A stretch of DNA of 64,000 nucleotides from Frankia canadensis (GCF_900197875.1 NZ_FZMO01000002.1:1-64000); one strand, 5' to 3'. Shown: positions 18,738-28,085, numbered from the stretch's first letter. Notes: generated from the sequence alone by a model not told the origin. Numbers and translations are program-made.

Positions 18738-20005
18738 CGGGCGCGCACCTGCGCCGCGGCGAACACCTCGGTGACCACGCGCAGGTCGGCATCGGTGAGA
18801 TCGGCGCGGGCGGTCAGCCGCAGCCGGCTGGTGCCGGCGGGCACCGTCGGCGGCCGGAAGCAGCCGACGGCGACGCCGCGGGCGAGGCACGCCGCCGCCG
18901 CGGCCACCGCGGGCTCCGGATCGCCGATGACGACCGACACGACCGCCGCGGCCGGCGCCGGCGCCCCGGTCAGCGCGGCGAGCTGCGCCGCCCGCGCGCG
19001 CACCGCCGCCGCCAGCTCCGGCTGCTCCCGCAGGACGGTGAGCGCCCCCAGCGCGGCGCCCACGTTCGCCGGGGCGAGGCCGGTGTCGAAGATGAACGTG
19101 CGAGCCGTGTCGACAAGGTGGTCGCGCAGCGCGACCGGGCCGAGCACCGCCCCGCCGAGACCGCCGAGCGCCTTGGACAGGGTGACGGTCGCCACGACGT
19201 CCGGTTCGCTCGCGAGCCCCGCCGCCCACAGCGCGCCCCGCCCGCCCGGACCGACGACGCCGAGCCCGTGCGCCTCGTCGACGACCAGCAGCGCCCCGTG
19301 CGCCCGGGCGGTGGCGTGCAGCCGCGCCAGCGGCGCAGCGTCGCCGTCCGCGGAGAACACGGACTCGGTGACGACGAGCGCGCGCCGCCAGCCGCCGGCG
19401 GCCAGCGCCGCGTGGACGGCGTCGACGTCACCGTGCGGGGTGATCGCGACGGTGGCCCGCGAGAGCCGGCAGGCGTCGACGATCGAGGCGTGGTTGAGCG
19501 CGTCCGACACGATCAGGTCGCCGGGCCCGGCAAGCGCCGTCAGACAGCCGAGGTTCGCCGTGTACCCGGAGGAGAACACCAGCGCGGCCGGGAAGCCGAC
19601 ATGCCCGGCGAGGGCCTGCTCCAGCTCCTCGTGCAGCGTGGTGGAGCCGGTGACGAGCCGGCTGCCCGTGGAGCCGGCCCCCCAGGTCCGCGCCGCGCGC
19701 GCCGCGCCCTCGACGACCGCGGGATGCCGGCCGAGGCCCAGGTAGTCGTTGCCGGCGAGGTCGATGAGCGCGGGGGTGGGGTGCGCGGCGCGAGGGCGCA
19801 GGGCGCGGCGCAGGCCGGCGGCGCGCCGGTCGCGCTCGTTGTCGGCGAGCCAGGCCAGCGGGTCGGCCGCCGGGGCGGGACGCCCGCCGCCGGGCGGCGA
19901 TGTGGTCTTCGCTACGCTCACATCGGTCTCCCGGCCCGCGGGTGTGGCGGAACGGGCGTTCGCGGTGGCGCTGTCGACGGTCACGACGGCGAGCGTACGG
20001 CTCAC
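18734..20005 (-). CDS. bioF: 8-amino-7-oxononanoate synthase
   Basis: An alpha-oxoamine synthase of up to 423 residues. It shows DLAGNDYLGLGRHP, GSTGSRLVTGST, DALNHASIVDACRLS, VTESVFSADGD, LLVVDEAHGLGVVGPGGRG and the PLP Lys in TVTLSKALGGLGG. It condenses pimeloyl-ACP or -CoA with alanine. The N-terminal 45 residues are low in complexity, so the true start may be downstream, for example the GTG before SVAKTTSPP. No bioA is present in this group. It is divergent from pdtaS across about 60 bp. Confidence 0.93.
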   Translation of the reverse strand: MSRTLAVVTVDSATANARSATPAGRETDVSVAKTTSPPGGGRPAPAADPLAWLADNERDRRAAGLRRALRPRAAHPTPALIDLAGNDYLGLGRHPAVVEGAARAARTWGAGSTGSRLVTGSTTLHEELEQALAGHVGFPAALVFSSGYTANLGCLTALAGPGDLIVSDALNHASIVDACRLSRATVAITPHGDVDAVHAALAAGGWRRALVVTESVFSADGDAAPLARLHATARAHGALLVVDEAHGLGVVGPGGRGALWAAGLASEPDVVATVTLSKALGGLGGAVLGPVALRDHLVDTARTFIFDTGLAPANVGAALGALTVLREQPELAAAVRARAAQLAALTGAPAPAAAVVSVVIGDPEPAVAAAAACLARGVAVGCFRPPTVPAGTSRLRLTARADLTDADLRVVTEVFAAAQVRAR

Positions 20006-20067
20006 CAGGGGCGAATGCGGGTGCCCGGCAGCTCGCGGCCGGCGCCGGTCTGGCAGTCTCCAGACCC

Positions 20068-21549
20068 GTGGGAACCCTCGCCGACATGCTGCGCGCGAGC
20101 ACGGACCTCAGCGACGACGACATCGACCACCTGCACGCGCTCGTCGCGGACTGGGCCCTGCTCGCCGACCTGTCCTTCGCTGATCTGCTGCTGCTCGTGC
20201 CCGTCCGCTCCGGTTCGGCCTCGGGGCGCGGAGGCCAGACCAGCGGGACCGAGTTCCTCGTGGTGGCCCAGGTGCGGCCCACCACGGGGCCGACGGCGTA
20301 CCACAACGACGAGGTCGGCAGCGTCGTCATCAACCGCTGGGTGGTCCAGAACGCCTGGCGGGAGCACCGGATCGCCCGGGAGGGCGAGCCCGAGTGGGAC
20401 GGCGGCGTCCCGGTGCGCACCGAGGCGATCCCGGTCCGCCGCGGCGACGAGGTGATCGCCGTGCTCGCCCGCGACACCAACCTGGTCAACCCGCGCACGC
20501 CCAGCGATCTGGAGTCGTCCTACCTGCAGGGCGCGAACAACCTGGCGCTGATGATCGCGGAGGGGGCGTTCCCGTTCCGCGGCAGCTCGGCGGAGCTGCC
20601 CGAGTCACCCCGGGTGGGGGACGGGATGATGCGCCTGGACGGCGCGGGCAAGGTCGTCTTCGCGAGCCCGAACGCGCTGTCCGCCTACCGCCGCCTCGGT
20701 TACACCGGCAACGTGACGGGTGAGGACCTGCGCACGGTGCACCGGGCGCTGAACCTGCCGGCGACGACGCCCGCCGTCTGGCACGCGATCGGGCGGCGCC
20801 GGCCGGTGGAGGTCGAGGCGGGCGTCGGCAGCACGGTGGTGCTGCTGCGGGCGATCCCGCTGTTCCCCGGGGCGACCCGCGAGGTGCTCGTGCTGGTGCG
20901 TGACGTCTCCGACCTGCGCCGCCGGGAGGCACTGCTGCTCAGCAAGGACGCGACCATCCGTGAGATCCATCACAGGGTCAAGAACAATCTTCAGACCGTG
21001 GCCGCGCTGCTGCGCCTGCAGATGCGCCGGACCAAGGTTGACGAGGCCCGGGCGGCGCTGCGGGAGTCGGTGCGCCGGGTGACCTCGATCGCGGTCGTGC
21101 ACGAGACGTTGTCGCAGAGCCTGGGAGAGAGCGTCCCGTTCGACGAGATCGCCGACCAGATCACCTCGGTGACGGTGGACCTGGCGTCCACCGGAGCGCG
21201 GGCGAACACCCGGCGCTCGGGCTCCTTCGGCCGGCTGCCCGGTGAACTCGCCACCCCGCTGGCCCTTGTGCTTTCGGAGCTTCTGCAGAATGCTGTAGAA
21301 CATGCGTTCGACGGTTCGGCGGGTTCGATCGAGGTGCGGGTCCACCGCTCGGTGGACCGGCTCGACGTCGTGGTCGCCGACGACGGGGCCGGGCTGCCGG
21401 AGGACTTCCAGCTCGAGCACTCCCCCCGGTTGGGGCTGCAGATCGTGCGGCAGCTGGTGCTGGGGGAGATGCACGGGACGATCCGGCTGCAGGCCGGTCC
21501 GGAGCGTGGCACCGAGGCGCTCCTGTCGATCCCGCTTTCTGAAAGTTGA
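20068..21549 (+). CDS. pdtaS: PdtaS-type sensor histidine kinase
   Basis: A 493-residue cytosolic kinase that aligns along its length with PdtaS (Rv3220c) as I recall it. The N-terminal GAF-like domain begins VGTLADMLRAS and contains HLHALVADWALLADLSFADL. A PAS-like domain follows near residues 185-290 (DGMMRLDGAGKVVFASPNAL). The HisKA_2 H-box is REIHHRVKNNLQTVAALLRL (H301/H302) and the ATPase has LSELLQNAVEHAFDG and DDGAGLPEDF. Partner response regulators of this type are usually ANTAR proteins that bind RNA; none is in this window. The GTG start is supported by the family N-terminus. Confidence 0.94.
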   Translation: MGTLADMLRASTDLSDDDIDHLHALVADWALLADLSFADLLLLVPVRSGSASGRGGQTSGTEFLVVAQVRPTTGPTAYHNDEVGSVVINRWVVQNAWREHRIAREGEPEWDGGVPVRTEAIPVRRGDEVIAVLARDTNLVNPRTPSDLESSYLQGANNLALMIAEGAFPFRGSSAELPESPRVGDGMMRLDGAGKVVFASPNALSAYRRLGYTGNVTGEDLRTVHRALNLPATTPAVWHAIGRRRPVEVEAGVGSTVVLLRAIPLFPGATREVLVLVRDVSDLRRREALLLSKDATIREIHHRVKNNLQTVAALLRLQMRRTKVDEARAALRESVRRVTSIAVVHETLSQSLGESVPFDEIADQITSVTVDLASTGARANTRRSGSFGRLPGELATPLALVLSELLQNAVEHAFDGSAGSIEVRVHRSVDRLDVVVADDGAGLPEDFQLEHSPRLGLQIVRQLVLGEMHGTIRLQAGPERGTEALLSIPLSES

Positions 21550-22050
21550 GTGTTTAGGGCGGGGGGAGGTGGGTATCCCACGGATGTGTCCCTCGTCCGC
21601 GGTCGGTGTGGCGATGCGCCGCGTCCGCGCTCGGGGGTCGCGGCCGCCGTCGCGTCGGGTCGCCGGGCGAGGCGGGCGAGGCGGGCGAGGCTCCCGCGGA
21701 CGCGTTCCGCGCGGACTCGGCCCAGGTCGACGGGGGCACACAAACGTGACGGCCGCTCCGTCCGCGCCCGCCGCATCACTGCGGCGGGCGCGCGGACAGA
21801 ACGGCCGATGTTGCCGCCAGCCGCCTCCGCGCCGGGGCGCGGAGCGGGGCGTGGCGTCGTGCGGGTACCCCAGGGGCGTGCGAGTTCCCCGGTATCGCGC
21901 CGGCGGTACGTGCTCCGGCGTTCAGGGCGTGCCGCGCGCGGAGATGGTGGATCCGACGCGGAGCGCGGTGGTGCTGTCCGGATCGACGGTGATGTCGCGG
22001 CCGGATCGTGGACCCCGGATGGTGGTGCCGAGGCTCCGGGGGTGGTGCCG
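21550..22050. other. Intergenic region between pdtaS and whiB1
   Basis: About 500 bp between two convergent genes. Open frames here are Arg/Ala/Gly-rich and lack coding character. A short run of direct GGCGAGGCGG-type repeats lies near 21663-21690. I see no RNA gene or clear terminator. Confidence 0.5.
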
Positions 22051-22299
22051 TCAGGCGGTTCGGACCCGCAGCCGCACCTGGCGCTTGAGCGCCCGGCGTT
22101 CGTCCTCGCTCATCCCGCCCCAGACCCCGGAGTCCTGCCCGGTGTCCAGAGCCCAGTTCAGGCAGTCACTCGTGACTGCGCACCGCGCGCAAACGGCCTT
22201 TGCCTCTTCGACCTGGCGTTCTGCCGGACCGGTAGTACCGATCGGGAAGAAGAGCTCGGGATCCTCGTCACGGCAGAGCGCTCTGTGGCGCCAGTCCAT
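22051..22299 (-). CDS. whiB1: WhiB1-type iron-sulfur transcription factor
   Basis: An 82-residue Wbl protein with the four cluster cysteines C9, C37, C40 and C46 (CARCAVTSDC). It has the turn GVWGGMSEDERRALKR and a basic C-terminus for DNA binding. The start MDWRHRALCRDEDPELFFPI and the overall sequence are very close to mycobacterial WhiB1, a [4Fe-4S] NO-sensitive regulator that binds the main sigma factor. Position next to pdtaS and the DAG-kinase-like gene matches the mycobacterial order. A GGGAG site precedes the ATG. Confidence 0.96.
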   Translation of the reverse strand: MDWRHRALCRDEDPELFFPIGTTGPAERQVEEAKAVCARCAVTSDCLNWALDTGQDSGVWGGMSEDERRALKRQVRLRVRTA

Positions 22300-22836
22300 G
22301 CGTACAACTCCCTCTCTCGTCTCGGGCCACACTGCACATGAGACGCTTTGCGAGCCGCTACGGTTGTGCCGCGGATGAAAATTGAATGAGCAGGATGTCT
22401 GCTCGGCCCCGGCGGCGGCCCGTGGAGCGGGTTTCTGGCGGTCGGTGAGCCCAGGTGCACGTGCATCCACCTCGGACATTCGCCACCCTCCCACCGGAAC
22501 CGGCAGGGGCGCAAGAACCTGCAAGCGTCTTCACACCCTCTCTGGCCTGCACTTGTCCGGCAGGGACACAGATGGGCCACGCGGTGCGACCGTTCCTTCG
22601 AGGTGGTGTGGGGCATAGGAAGTCCTGGTTGGCAGGGGATGTCACCCTCCCGACAGGTACCCCTCGCGGCGGCCCCCGTCCACCCGGTAGGATCCTTACT
22701 GATCAAGAGTGTCGGGTCATGCCATCTGGGCATCGATGCCCCTTCGGGGGTGTGTGCGCGACTGCGACCCCGCTGTGGCGCCCTGCTCCCCCTGCCGTGA
22801 CACGCGCGCCGGGTCGGAGATGGCAGGGTTGGGGCC
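22300..22836. other. Long divergent upstream region of whiB1 and a GDPD gene
   Basis: A 537-bp gap with GC content lower than the genes, especially near 22370-22390 (ATGAAAATTGAATGAG). It must contain the whiB1 promoter and leader. I could not identify a convincing -35/-10 pair or an obvious cAMP-receptor-protein palindrome. Confidence 0.45.
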
Positions 22837-23613
22837 ATGCAGGTTCTCGGTCATCGAGGTAGCAGGGTCCCCGGCCCGGAGAACACGGTCGAGGCGGTCG
22901 ACGCGGCGCTCGGCGCCGGCGCCGACGGTGTCGAGATCGATGTGCGACGCAGCGCCGACGGGGATCTGGTCTGCGTGCACGACGCGCGGCTGTCCCGTCC
23001 CGCCGGTCGCGCGGTGATCCGCCAGTCCACCGCCGCGCTGCGGGCCCGCGGAATCCCCCTGCTCGACGAGATCATCGATGTCTGGGCCGGTCGCGGCCGG
23101 CTCGTCTGCGAGATCAAGAACCAGCCGGGCCAGCCCGACTTCGACGCCCCGCGGGAACGCACCGCCAGGGCCCTCGTGGAAGCGCTGCGCGCCCGCGGGT
23201 ACACCGGCCCCAGGCCCGCCGTGGCCGAGCTCGACGCCGGCGCCCCCGGTGTCACCGTCTCCTCGTTCGACTGGTTCGCCATCGAGGCCGTGCGGGACGC
23301 GGAGCTCGCCGTGGCGACGGCGTTCCTGACGATGCCGCGGATGTCCGTCGGCGGCGGTCTCGGCTACGTCCGCGCGGCCCGCCACGCCGAGCTGCACGCG
23401 CACACCAGCGCCGTGCTGGGCTCGGCGGACGCGGCCATCCGCGCCCGGCAGGCCGGGGTCCGCCTGGTCACCTGGACGGTCACCACCACCGACGCGGCCC
23501 GTGCCCTGCACGACGCCGGGGTGGCCGGGATCATCTGCGACGACCCGGTCGAGGTCCGCCGGGCCCTCGCGGCCGAGGACCCGAACCCACCCGGGGGCCA
23601 CCCGGCGACCTGA
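22837..23613 (+). CDS. Glycerophosphodiester phosphodiesterase
   Basis: A 258-residue GDPD TIM barrel: LGHRGSRVPGPENTVEAVDA, GVEIDVRRSADGDLVCVHD, LVCEIKNQPGQ and the C-terminal TWTVTTTDAARALHDAGVAG with ICDDP. All metal and catalytic positions (HRG, E of PENT, E-D, H of VHD, E of CEIK) are intact. No signal peptide is seen. It is convergent with the DAG-kinase-like gene, and both fit phospholipid turnover. Confidence 0.93.
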   Translation: MQVLGHRGSRVPGPENTVEAVDAALGAGADGVEIDVRRSADGDLVCVHDARLSRPAGRAVIRQSTAALRARGIPLLDEIIDVWAGRGRLVCEIKNQPGQPDFDAPRERTARALVEALRARGYTGPRPAVAELDAGAPGVTVSSFDWFAIEAVRDAELAVATAFLTMPRMSVGGGLGYVRAARHAELHAHTSAVLGSADAAIRARQAGVRLVTWTVTTTDAARALHDAGVAGIICDDPVEVRRALAAEDPNPPGGHPAT

Positions 23614-23667
23614 GCCGAGCGGGCGCTGGGACCGCCGCTCGTCGCGGGCCCGGCGCCCGCCGGGCGG

Positions 23668-24717
23668 TCAGGCGATGACGCGCAGGGCGTGCGGGTGGTG
23701 GGAGAGCAGGATCTCGGGGCTCTCGCCGAGGTACTCGCCGTCCATCTGGATGGGCAGCGGGTCGGCACAGCGGAAGCGGATCGTCGCCGCGTCGTGGTGG
23801 CGCACGACGTTGCCCCCGCGGGGGCCCTCGCCGTCGCCGAGCATCTGCGACCCCGCGCGCAGCACGGAGGACAGCCGGACCCGGCGCAGCGCGACCAGGT
23901 CCAGGCCGGTGTCGAACGACGCGTCCGGGCAGGCGAGCACCGGGCGGGAGTCCAGGTACGTCCACGGCCGGGTGTTGCACACGATGCCGAGCGCGATCCG
24001 CCGTTCGTCGTCCCCCGCTCCCTCGCCCGCGGCACCGCCGGGCGCCTCGGTCTGCGCGCGGACGCCGGCGGGGTCGGACTCGGGCCCTGGCGTGACGCCG
24101 ATCGCCGCGGGATCACCGGGGGTGTGGGCGTCGGTCGTCTCCAGCTCGATGGTGGGGGCACCGCGGTCGGCCCGGCCGGACAGCTGGGCGGCCGCGGCCC
24201 GCAGGAACAGCCCGGGGGTGTTGCGCCGGCCCCGGCTGCGCTTGCGCTCCACCCGGTCCACCACCCGCGCGTCCAGCCCGACGCCGAAGCAGAAGCTGAA
24301 CCAGCGGCGCTCCTCACCCCAGGCGGCCTGGCCGAGGCTGATCCGCCGGCTGCGCCCCGCGCGCAGCGCGTCCAGCAGCTCCCCGGTCGCCTCGACGGGC
24401 GAGGCGGAGTAGCCCAGGGCACGGACGAACACGTTGGTGCTGCCGCCGGGCACGACCGCGAACGCGGGACCGTCCGGGATCGGACCGTTCTGGAGCAGAC
24501 CGTTGACGATCTCGTTGACCGTGCCGTCGCCACCGAGGGCGATCACCACGTCGACACCGAGTTCCACGGCGCGCGCGCCGAGCTCCATCCCGTGCCCACG
24601 GCCCTTGGTGACCACCGTCTCCAGCGCGAGGTCCGCCGCGAGCGCGCTGGCGAGGACGTCACGGACGCGCTCGGTTGTGGTGGTCGCGACGGGGTTGACG
24701 ACCAGCAGCCCTCGCAT
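23668..24717 (-). CDS. Diacylglycerol/lipid kinase family protein
   Basis: A 349-residue protein with the DAGK catalytic core: MRGLLVVNPVATTTTERVRD, KGRGHGMELGARA and VVIALGGDGTVNEIVNGLL (nucleotide-binding GGDGTxNE), then VVPGGSTNVFVRALG. The C-terminal domain has PLPIQMDGEYLGESP. About 60 residues of low complexity (near 195-250) interrupt the second domain. The mycobacterial counterpart next to whiB1 is Rv3218. It likely phosphorylates a membrane lipid, but the substrate is unknown. Confidence 0.9.
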   Translation of the reverse strand: MRGLLVVNPVATTTTERVRDVLASALAADLALETVVTKGRGHGMELGARAVELGVDVVIALGGDGTVNEIVNGLLQNGPIPDGPAFAVVPGGSTNVFVRALGYSASPVEATGELLDALRAGRSRRISLGQAAWGEERRWFSFCFGVGLDARVVDRVERKRSRGRRNTPGLFLRAAAAQLSGRADRGAPTIELETTDAHTPGDPAAIGVTPGPESDPAGVRAQTEAPGGAAGEGAGDDERRIALGIVCNTRPWTYLDSRPVLACPDASFDTGLDLVALRRVRLSSVLRAGSQMLGDGEGPRGGNVVRHHDAATIRFRCADPLPIQMDGEYLGESPEILLSHHPHALRVIA

Positions 24718-24879
24718 GTCTCTACCGTAGTCCGCCCGCACAGGTCGGGCGGCGCCTGGGAAAACTCTCACATCGGGGAAACATGACAGACCGCGCGGGC
24801 GGTGGGTGACCTCGTCGGACGGCGACGGCCGGGGATCGGCTCGCGACGGCGCGTCGGGAGTGGACGTAGTGTCGGGCAT

Positions 24880-25482
24880 ATGGGATCCACCCGTCGCTCC
24901 GCCGGTCGGCCCGGCGACGACCGGCCTGGCACCGGGCGGCTCGGCACCGGGCGGCCTGGCACGGACCGGCCTGGCACCGGGCGGCTCGGCGCGGTGCGCG
25001 CGGCCGTGGCCGGCGCGTCCGTACCGGCCCGGCTGGCCAGTGTGCTGCTCACGGCCGAGGCACTCGTGCTGCTGGCGCTCGGCGTCCTGCAGGTGCTGCG
25101 CGGGTTCGGTTCCGACATCGACGACGTGGGCCGCGCGGAGACCGGCGGCGTGCTCGCGCTGATCGGAGCCGCGGGGATCGCGGTGCTGGCAGGGGGCGTG
25201 TTGCGACGGGGGGCGGCGTTCAGGTCGCCAACCCTGGTCGTGCAGGTGCTGTGCCTGCCGGTGGCCTGGGGCCTGCTGCAGGCGGGGGACTACGGCTACG
25301 GCGTGCCGCTGCTCGTCGTGCCGCTGCTCATCGTCGGCTCGCTGCTGGTCGCGGGCGGGTTCGGCCCGTCGGCGCCGGACGCCCGCGGCCCGGGTGAGCG
25401 AGCTTCCGGCGGGCGCGGTACGCGCGGGGACGACGCCGAGGCAGGCGTCCCGCCCACCGCCCGCCGTCCGCGTCGCCCGTGA
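24880..25482 (+). CDS. Hypothetical membrane protein (4 TM helices)
   Basis: A 200-residue protein. The N-terminal 45 residues are made of Gly-Thr-Gly-Arg/Pro-Gly-Thr repeats. Four hydrophobic helices follow (ARLASVLLTAEALVLLALGV, GVLALIGAAGIAVLAGGVL, LVVQVLCLPVAWGLLQ, VPLLVVPLLIVGSLLVAGGF). A hydrophilic tail with Arg and Gly ends the protein. The layout resembles small actinobacterial integral membrane proteins of unknown function. ATG 24880 is preferred; an upstream start at 24802 adds an Arg-rich stretch. Confidence 0.7.
   Translation: MGSTRRSAGRPGDDRPGTGRLGTGRPGTDRPGTGRLGAVRAAVAGASVPARLASVLLTAEALVLLALGVLQVLRGFGSDIDDVGRAETGGVLALIGAAGIAVLAGGVLRRGAAFRSPTLVVQVLCLPVAWGLLQAGDYGYGVPLLVVPLLIVGSLLVAGGFGPSAPDARGPGERASGGRGTRGDDAEAGVPPTARRPRRP
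24920..24990 (+). repeat. Tandem repeat of CCGGCCTGGCACCGGGCGG-type units
   Basis: Imperfect units of about 27 bp built from CCGGCCTGGCAC and CGGGCGGCTCGGCAC repeat about two and a half times at the start of the membrane protein gene. They encode its Gly/Thr/Arg/Pro repeats. Confidence 0.6.
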
Positions 25483-25486
25483 GCGC

Positions 25487-26533
25487 TCAGCCGTCCTCGA
25501 GCAGGCCGCGGCGCAGCTGGGCCAGGGTGCGCGCGAGCAGCCGGGAGACGTGCATCTGGGAGATGCCGAGCTCGGTGGCGATCTGGGACTGGGTCATGTT
25601 CCCGAAGAAGCGCAGCAGCAGGATCCGCTTCTCTCGCGGCGGCAGCTTCTCCAACAGCGGCTTGAGGGACTCCCGGTACTCGACGCCCTCCAGCGACTCG
25701 TCCTGGACGCCGAGGGTGTCCGCGACGGCGGGTGCCTCGTCGTCGCCCGAGTCGGGCGCGTCGAGCGAGACCGCGGAGTAGGCGTTCGCCGACTCCAGGC
25801 CCTCGAGGACGTCCTCCTCGCTCATCTGCAGGTGCCGGGCGATCTCGCTGACTGTCGGTGAGCGGCCGAGGGTCTGCGAGAGCTCGGAGGTCGCCTTGGT
25901 CAGCGAGAGCTTGAGCTCCTGCAGGCGGCGGGGGACGCGGATCGCCCAGCCCTTGTCCCGGAAGTGCCGCTTGATCTCGCCGACGATCGTCGGGGTGGCG
26001 TAGGTGGAGAACTCGACGCCGCGCTCGGGGTCGAACCGGTCCACCGACTTGATCAGGCCGATGGTGGCGACCTGGACGAGGTCGTCGAGCGGCTCGCCGC
26101 GGTTGCGGAAGCGGCGGGCGAGGTACTCGACCAGCGGGAGGTGCATGCGGACGAGCTGGTCGCGCATGGCGGCGCGCTCCGCGTCGCCTTCGGGCAGCTC
26201 GGCGAGGCGCACGAACAGCGCGCGGGCCATCGCCCGGTCCGGGGAGTGGGACCGCTCGGTGGTGGCCTCGCCCGTCGGCTGGTCGCCCGCCTCGGCCGCC
26301 GGCGCGGAACCGCCGGTCGCGGCGGAGTGGGCGGCCGGGTCGGAGCCGGTGCGGGACGGCGCGCCCCGCTCGTCCTGGGTGGCCTGCCCGTTGCCGGCCG
26401 CGGGTCCGCCGTCGGTCGGCTGGTCGTCCACCGCCGCGGCGCGCTGGCTGAGCGCGGCCACGGGGTCCGGCGCACGCGGGTCCTCGTCGGGCGCGGTGCG
26501 CGGCGGGGTCGGGGTTCTGCCGGTGGACGTCAC
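25487..26533 (-). CDS. sigF: Stress-response sigma factor of the SigF/SigB family
   Basis: A 348-residue group III sigma factor. An unusually long disordered N-terminus (about 95 residues) precedes region 2 (LVEYLARRFRNRGEPLDDLV, then GLIKSVDRFDPERGVEFSTY). Region 3 has RVPRRLQELKLSL, and region 4 has LPPREKRILLLRFFGNMTQS and ELGISQMHVSRLLARTL. It starts inside the 3' end of the rsbW-type gene (4-bp overlap), the usual anti-sigma/sigma pairing. Confidence 0.94.
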   Translation of the reverse strand: MTSTGRTPTPPRTAPDEDPRAPDPVAALSQRAAAVDDQPTDGGPAAGNGQATQDERGAPSRTGSDPAAHSAATGGSAPAAEAGDQPTGEATTERSHSPDRAMARALFVRLAELPEGDAERAAMRDQLVRMHLPLVEYLARRFRNRGEPLDDLVQVATIGLIKSVDRFDPERGVEFSTYATPTIVGEIKRHFRDKGWAIRVPRRLQELKLSLTKATSELSQTLGRSPTVSEIARHLQMSEEDVLEGLESANAYSAVSLDAPDSGDDEAPAVADTLGVQDESLEGVEYRESLKPLLEKLPPREKRILLLRFFGNMTQSQIATELGISQMHVSRLLARTLAQLRRGLLEDG

Positions 26534-27066
26534 GATGTACCTACCGCGTCCACTGACGGGGCCGCGTCGGCGGCGCCCGAGCCCCGCACGTGGCCGGCGG
26601 GCGGCTCACCCAGGTCCGCCCGCACTCCGCGCCGCTTCTGCAGCGTGATGCTCACCTTGGAGCCGGGACCGGTGTAGGCCTCGACGTCCCCGGCCAGCGC
26701 CTTGAGCACCGTCCAGGCGAAGGTGTCCTCCGACGGCGGCTCGCCGTCGAGGCTCTCGACCGTCACCAGCACGTGCATCACCCCGGGCGACAGCGTGAAG
26801 GTGCAGTCCAGCGACGAACCGGGTACCGCGGAGACGAGCAGGAGCGCGCACGCCTCGTCCACGGCGATCCGCAGGTCCTCGATGTCGTCGAGGGTGAAGT
26901 CGAGCCGGGCGGCCAGCGACGCCGTCGCGGTGCGCAGCACGGTCAGGTACGCGCTTGCCGCGGGCAGCGTGAGAGCGACGACGTCGCGCAGTCCGCCGGA
27001 ATGGGCGGTGTGGCTGTCGATGGTGTCGGAGTTCTCCGCGCCGCCGGTCGAAGGCGTCGGATCCAC
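26530..27066 (-). CDS. rsbW: RsbW/UsfX-type anti-sigma factor for SigF
   Basis: A 178-residue GHKL ATPase-fold protein. The core has DFTLDDIEDLRIAVDEACAL and later FAWTVLKALAGDVEAYTGPG. The N-box Asn found in Bacillus RsbW is missing (EACALLL), which I recall is also the case in mycobacterial UsfX. It should hold SigF inactive until an anti-anti-sigma factor intervenes. None is encoded in the window. GTG start with an AGGA site. The C-terminal 30 residues are low in complexity. Confidence 0.9.
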   Translation of the reverse strand: MDPTPSTGGAENSDTIDSHTAHSGGLRDVVALTLPAASAYLTVLRTATASLAARLDFTLDDIEDLRIAVDEACALLLVSAVPGSSLDCTFTLSPGVMHVLVTVESLDGEPPSEDTFAWTVLKALAGDVEAYTGPGSKVSITLQKRRGVRADLGEPPAGHVRGSGAADAAPSVDAVGTS

Positions 27067-27482
27067 GTTCCTACCCCCAAAGAGCCTGCGTCGTGCGAGG
27101 GGTGGGTCCCTCGCGGGTGGCCGTAGCCGGACTAACGATGATGTTGTAGGTGACTGCCTTCCCGATCGCCGACCCCGTCAAGCCTCCTCCGCCCGGCCGT
27201 GACGTCCCTCATGCCAGCGCAACCACGTCCCTGCGGGACGGTCGTGCCCCCGGCGGAGCGGTCATGCCCGGTTGGGATAGGCGCTTGTCGGCGTCCGGTG
27301 ACGGCCACCGCCTCCACCGTACCCAGCCGTCCGCGGGTGCCGCAGGTCGGGTGATCGAAAGTCGTCGCGAAGGGTACGGTCGCGGCTTCCGTGCCCCCGG
27401 TGCGGTGTCCGTCTGCTGGGTAAAATGACCGATTTATGCCGCTTTTAGCGGGTGCGGGGTGAGGGTGAGGGTGGCGCGACGG
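27067..27482. other. Intergenic region upstream of rsbW
   Basis: A 416-bp gap that should hold the rsbW-sigF promoter on the minus strand. I looked for a SigF-type GTTT...GGGTAT pair and found none convincing. No coding frame is credible. Confidence 0.45.
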
Positions 27483-28085
27483 TCAGGCCGGCGCGGCCGG
27501 CGGGCCGGCGGTGGGTGGGTCTTCGGTGTGCTGGGTGTGGGGGAACAGTGAGATGCCGGGGCACGGGCTGGCCTGGGCGGCGAGGGCGGTCAGGGCATCG
27601 CCGTCGAGGCGCCAGGTCGTCCAGCCGTCGAGCGGGTGGGCCGCGAGCGAGCGGTAGAAGCCGTGGGCGGGGGTGTTCCAGTCGAGGACCGCCCACTCCA
27701 GCCGGCGGTGCCCGTGCTCGACGGCGATCGCCGCCAGCGCGGCGAGCAGGCCCCGGCCGTGCCCGGCCCGGCGGTGCTCGGCGCGGACGAACAGGTCGAT
27801 CAGGTGCATCCCGGTCTGGCCGGTCCAGGTCGAGAAGGTCGGATGCCAGATCGCGAAGCCCACGACCGGGGGCGGGACCACCCCCTGCGCGGTAGCCTGG
27901 TCGGGGGCGGACAGCGGGTCCGGGGTCGCGACCAGGCAGTGGGCGCTGGGCATCGGGGCGAAGAGGGCGGCCTGCAGGTCGGCGGCGGTCATCGCGACCG
28001 CGCCGGGCTCGCTCTCATAGGCGGCGAGCTGCCGGACCAGCGCCAGGACGTCCTCGACGTCCCCCGGTCCGGCGACCCGGATCAC
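27483..28085 (-). CDS. GNAT family N-acetyltransferase
   Basis: A 200-residue GNAT protein. It begins VIRVAGPGDVEDVLALVRQL, has the acetyl-CoA-binding loop in LFVRAEHRRAGHGRGLLAAL, and continues with HRRLEWAVLDWNTPAHGFYR, the classical motif B end. This resembles diamine acetyltransferase-type GNATs. The GTG start overlaps the stop of the epimerase gene, so they form an operon. Substrate unknown. Confidence 0.88.
   Translation of the reverse strand: MIRVAGPGDVEDVLALVRQLAAYESEPGAVAMTAADLQAALFAPMPSAHCLVATPDPLSAPDQATAQGVVPPPVVGFAIWHPTFSTWTGQTGMHLIDLFVRAEHRRAGHGRGLLAALAAIAVEHGHRRLEWAVLDWNTPAHGFYRSLAAHPLDGWTTWRLDGDALTALAAQASPCPGISLFPHTQHTEDPPTAGPPAAPA

Noticed and set aside
22300-22836. Short ORFs upstream of whiB1
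   Set aside because: Frames are rich in Arg, Pro and Thr, lack ribosome sites and have no family resemblance; the region is better read as leader and promoter DNA.
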